Shown: piece after piece, positions 61,329 through 64,000 of the stretch
Layout of the letters: every line of letters begins with the position of its first letter
Position numbering within the stretch: the first letter of the stretch is position 1
DNA from: Planctomycetota bacterium
GTDB taxonomy: Bacteria > Planctomycetota > Planctomycetia > Pirellulales > Pirellulaceae
Reading direction: 5' to 3'
DNA: 64,000 nucleotides
Assembly (NCBI GenBank): GCA_016872775.1
Contig: VGZA01000017.1
Span: 41,273 to 105,272, forward strand
Position numbers and translations under genes: made by a program
Notes under the pieces: generated by a model
Databases searched by the model: none
Seen by the model: the letters and a program-made list of their open reading frames with translations, nothing else
What the model was told of the DNA's origin: nothing

Positions 61329-62651
61329 TCATCCGACCTTGCTCGATCCGCGCAGCACGTCGTAGAGCTTTGCCAGCCGTTCCGCACCGACCCGCGCGTT
61401 GCACTCCGCGTGCACAATCGCCTGACCCGTCGCCGCGAGCTGTCGCCGATCGTGCGCATTTGCCAGTAATCTCGCCAGTGTTGCCGCCAGATCGTCGACG
61501 TTGTTCGGCATGCAGAGCCGACCTCCTCGGGTCGCCGCAAGCAGTTCGGGAAACGCGCCATGTGCGGGAGCAACGACGGCGACCCCCGCCGCCAAGGCTT
61601 CGAGCAGGTAGATTCCCTTCGGTTCGAGGAACGTCGCGGGAACACAGAACAGGTCGAGCCCTCGCAGGAATTCCACCTTCGACCTGCGGTCGAGTTCACC
61701 GACGTAGCGCCATTGATCGCGCAGTCCGCCCTCGTTCAGTTTTTCGAATTGCGTCTCCGCGTAACCACGGTGCTGTTCCCCCAGCCATCCGGCGATCCGC
61801 AATTCGACATCGCCCATTCCGGGCTGCCGCTTCAGACGCAGGAAAGCTTCGACGAGCTGCCCGAGCCCTTTTTCCGGAGCGAGGCGGGCGAGGTAGCCCA
61901 GGACAAGCTTGCCGCTTTCCTGGGGTGCAGCCGGAGCCACGGAATAATCGGTGACGTCAATCGTCAACGGCAGGCGAGCAAACTTGGATTCCGGAATCGA
62001 TAACCGTTCCATCATCAGCGACTGATAAAATCGGCTATGGACAGTGAAGAGATCGACCAGCGGCACAAGTTTCCGCATCCGATCCGTGGCCTGCGACCGA
62101 TACGGTTCGGGAAGGGAATCAAGAAAGATGTCGTCTCCCTGCAGCGTGACCACGATGCGGGCTGGGCAACGGCGGCGAATTTCGGGAATGCAGCCAGCGA
62201 TCAGCAGATTGCTGAAATGAATCACGTTCGGCCGCGCATGGTTCGCCAGCCAATCGACCAGTTGCTCGACCTCCCGTTTCTGGTGCCCGAGGGCACCGTC
62301 GAGCATCGAGACGGTCAACGGACCGAGGCCCGAATAGCTGCGCGAAAGGGCGTACGAAGTCACCCACTTCAGCAGACCCCGGTTGTCCAGCCAACGCGTC
62401 ATTTTTGTCGGCAACGCACGGTATAGTCGCGATTTCTGTTCCAGGTAAACGTTGATGCCGCCGAAGAAAATGCGCGGCGCCGAAACGTCCGGTTCGTCGG
62501 TGCGAATCGGCGTATACGTCGGAATCAATTGAATATCGACCCCCGCCTGCATCAAGGCTCGGGCGAGCGTGTTGTCGTTCAGGCAACTGCCGCAGTACAT
62601 GCCCGCCGCACCGGATGTCATGTAAACCACTTGGAGGGAATTGGAACTCAT
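61329..62651 (-). CDS. GT4-family glycosyltransferase
   Basis: 440 residues, GT-B fold. N-terminal: VVYMTSGAAGMYCGSCLNDNTLARALMQAGVDIQLIPTY. Middle: NVIHFSNLLIAG, VVTLQGDDIFLD. C-terminal: GKLVLGYLARLAPEKGLGQLVEAFLRL, AGWLGEQHRGY and the donor-binding ETxG-like stretch FLEPKGIYLLEALAAGVAVVAPAHGAFPELL (Glu before KGI and before ALAAG). It transfers a sugar to an unknown acceptor. It is encoded after two envelope proteins with 7 nt spacing, so it is likely in one transcript with them. Confidence 0.9.
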   Translation of the reverse strand: MSSNSLQVVYMTSGAAGMYCGSCLNDNTLARALMQAGVDIQLIPTYTPIRTDEPDVSAPRIFFGGINVYLEQKSRLYRALPTKMTRWLDNRGLLKWVTSYALSRSYSGLGPLTVSMLDGALGHQKREVEQLVDWLANHARPNVIHFSNLLIAGCIPEIRRRCPARIVVTLQGDDIFLDSLPEPYRSQATDRMRKLVPLVDLFTVHSRFYQSLMMERLSIPESKFARLPLTIDVTDYSVAPAAPQESGKLVLGYLARLAPEKGLGQLVEAFLRLKRQPGMGDVELRIAGWLGEQHRGYAETQFEKLNEGGLRDQWRYVGELDRRSKVEFLRGLDLFCVPATFLEPKGIYLLEALAAGVAVVAPAHGAFPELLAATRGGRLCMPNNVDDLAATLARLLANAHDRRQLAATGQAIVHAECNARVGAERLAKLYDVLRGSSKVG

Positions 62652-62658
62652 CGCAGCT

Positions 62659-63198
62659 TCACGCCGTCATTTCGACGTCGCCTACTTCGGTTCCGGCCCG
62701 GCGTCGCAGTACGGAACGGACCATCACGGCAATAAGGACAGCCGTGGCGGCGACGCCGCCCCACCGTACCGGTCCGGCTTCGAAGACGACGGCACCATTA
62801 AAGGCAATAAAGGCCAGGTAGGACTGTATTGTCAAAGCGATGCGAGGGAAACCCCAGTAACGTGCGTCGCCACCCAGCCACCACCAGAGAACATCGATTC
62901 CCCAAAGCGCAAGAAAGGCGTAGCTGAAGTACAAGCCCTCGCCAAACCGCCACCCGATCAGTTGCTCGGTTCTTTCCGCCGTGACGTCGATGGCGTGACG
63001 ATGACTCCAGTGGTGGAAGTACTGAAATGCCGACAGAACATGGACCAGAAAGGCCAGCCAGCCGAGCGTCCAGACGCTACGCCAGGCGGGCGAACGATGA
63101 TGCCGTATTTGCCCGGCGCAGCGAGCGATCAGCACGGCGGCAAACATCAACAGGGCCAGCCGAATCGACCAGCGTGTCAGCAGAATTCCAAAAGTCAT
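62659..63198 (-). CDS. Integral membrane protein of unknown function
   Basis: 179 residues with about five helices: ILLTRWSIRLALLMFAAVLIA, WRSVWTLGWLAFLVHVLSAF, GLYFSYAFLALWGIDVLWWWL, IALTIQSYLAFIAFNGAVVF and GVAATAVLIAVMVRSVL. FQYFHHWSHRHAI and WWWLGGDARYWG are notable. No family recognised. ATG 63198 overlaps the upstream stop by 4 nt, and the glycosyltransferase starts 7 nt downstream. Confidence 0.7.
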   Translation of the reverse strand: MTFGILLTRWSIRLALLMFAAVLIARCAGQIRHHRSPAWRSVWTLGWLAFLVHVLSAFQYFHHWSHRHAIDVTAERTEQLIGWRFGEGLYFSYAFLALWGIDVLWWWLGGDARYWGFPRIALTIQSYLAFIAFNGAVVFEAGPVRWGGVAATAVLIAVMVRSVLRRRAGTEVGDVEMTA

Positions 63199-63875
63199 GG
63201 GGCCTTGGCGGGTGGATCGAGCTTTTCGGCGGATTCTTTCAGGCGTGCGGCATGGAGGGCCTGCCGTTGCTCCATGACCGATCGGGAACGGCCATGATCG
63301 GTCGCCTTATCGTATTCACGATGGCGTTCTTCGAGCATATACCGATCCTCGTGGAGCCGCTCCAACAGCCGGCGCTCTATCGCCTTTTCGGCTTCCGGCA
63401 GATTGGCACCGGTTGCGGAAACGGGGGATCCCATACGGATCTCCTCGCGAAGACGGAGTTCCCATTCGCGGGCGAAAATCTCGCTGAGATCGAGATGCCC
63501 CTGGCCATGCATCAGCAATCGTGCGTCTTTGGGGGCCGAATTCCACGATTTTTCCGCCTGAACCGTGGCATACGCGTGGATCGTCACCAGCTTTAGCCGC
63601 ACATCTCGAGCCGTTTTTTCCGTTTGCCACTCGGCTCGCCAGCGAATTTCCGTTTCGGTCTGCGACAGAATTCTTGGCGGCGGTTGCGGTGGAACAGCCG
63701 CCCGATAGTCCTCCGGCTTAACCTGGTACACCGCTCGGTCCGGAGCCCCCTTTTTTTCCGTTCCGGCTGCCAGCGGCCGGTGGACGGCCAGCGCGACGAC
63801 TTGCAAAATCAGGACAATGGAAGTCGACAACCGCCGCCATTTTTGGATGTTGGAATTCGGCATGCCACTGACCAT
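63195..63875 (-). CDS. Exported hypothetical protein
   Basis: 226 residues. Signal-like segment STSIVLILQVVALAVHRPLAAG near 18-39. The mature part has a strand-rich region (RILSQTETEIRWRAEW, VRLKLVTIHAYATVQ) and a charged helical C-terminus (EKAIERRLLERLHEDRYMLEERHREYDKATD...RQALHAARLKESAEKLD), probably coiled coil. ATG 63875 or 63863 as start. No family recognised; first gene of a three-gene envelope operon in view. Confidence 0.65.
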   Translation of the reverse strand: MVSGMPNSNIQKWRRLSTSIVLILQVVALAVHRPLAAGTEKKGAPDRAVYQVKPEDYRAAVPPQPPPRILSQTETEIRWRAEWQTEKTARDVRLKLVTIHAYATVQAEKSWNSAPKDARLLMHGQGHLDLSEIFAREWELRLREEIRMGSPVSATGANLPEAEKAIERRLLERLHEDRYMLEERHREYDKATDHGRSRSVMEQRQALHAARLKESAEKLDPPAKAP

Positions 63876-64000
63876 TCATTGGAAAAGCCTGGAACTCCCG
63901 TTGTATTTTCGCCCATTATGGCAGGGACTTAACCGTCGGTACACCTCCAGGCCGGCCGGCTCGGCCGACGGCAAAGCCGGAGTTTGCCCCCCCCCCCCCA
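63876..64000. other. Window end with a long C homopolymer
   Basis: Non-coding in view. Thirteen C in a row (63987-63999) close the window; such runs are often sequencing or assembly uncertain. Confidence 0.4.

Noticed and set aside
63933..63971. CCGTCGG...CCGACGG inverted repeat near the window end
   Set aside because: Seven-bp arms with a 25-nt loop in GC-rich DNA are expected by chance.

Overview
The window looks like chromosomal DNA of a planctomycete, probably of the Pirellula/Rhodopirellula type. It is moderately GC-rich. It carries families typical of that phylum: a DUF1501 protein with leucine-rich repeats, a membrane-anchored prenyltransferase/squalene-oxidase-repeat protein, Tat-exported Gfo/Idh/MocA oxidoreductases, PQQ-type beta-propellers, many secreted lipoproteins of unknown function, and genes for tetrahydromethanopterin (H4MPT) synthesis in a bacterial housekeeping background. 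The taxonomic call is inference from gene content; no 16S gene is present. I found no insertion sequence, prophage, CRISPR array or tRNA gene.

Layout. 0-1.6 kb: end of an ABC permease and an acyltransferase. 2.2-3.7 kb: tmRNA (ssrA) and uppP on the minus strand. 3.9-10.2 kb: a plus-strand housekeeping run (sugar isomerase-like protein, scpB, rpe, a catalytically dead phosphatase-fold protein, accD, a Ser/Thr kinase, a secreted protein). 10.3-17.4 kb: glmS, divergent kdsB and pyrG, a DUF1844 protein, recJ and rpmG. 17.7-29.9 kb: mostly exported or membrane proteins (squalene-oxidase-repeat protein, lipoproteins, VWA protein, beta-propeller, degenerate MoxR ATPase, YiiX-like peptidase, EamA transporter, HEAT protein), plus a HisA/HisF-related gene and mqnD.

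30-36.3 kb, minus strand: the most coherent block. The transcription order is DHPS-like gene, pabB, pabA, DUF447 gene, RFAP synthase gene, pdxJ, and three of the junctions are 4-nt start/stop overlaps. It reads as a cofactor operon: PabB/PabA start p-aminobenzoate synthesis, RFAP synthase commits it to H4MPT, and the DUF447 and DHPS-like proteins are partners known from methylotrophs and methanogens. The HisA/HisF-related gene at 19.6 kb belongs to the same phylogenetic set. pdxJ at the operon end carries eight copies of a 15-bp repeat at its 5' end.

36.3-47.2 kb: two divergently transcribed response regulators around a dyad-rich intergenic region, a fatty-acid desaturase, a secreted beta-propeller, dus, a DUF2007 protein, the DUF1501-LRR fusion and a TolB-like protein. 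47.2-48.8 kb is a decay zone with a perfect 36-bp palindrome, a scrambled ankyrin lipoprotein and a 38-codon stub of a nucleotidyltransferase-like gene. 48.8-54.6 kb: Gfo/Idh/MocA oxidoreductase, triple-RidA protein, an ada pseudogene with three lesions, and a TPR protein. 54.6-59.1 kb: smpB, then a tightly coupled lipB-like/lipA/lutB/lutC operon. 59.3-64 kb: a small protein, a VOC epimerase, a cupin-like protein, a GT4 glycosyltransferase and two envelope proteins on the minus strand.

Themes: (i) H4MPT cofactor synthesis in a bacterium; (ii) several pseudo-enzymes with family folds but lost catalytic residues (phosphatase-like, MoxR-like, LipB-like); (iii) small intergenic repeats and palindromes close to operons.
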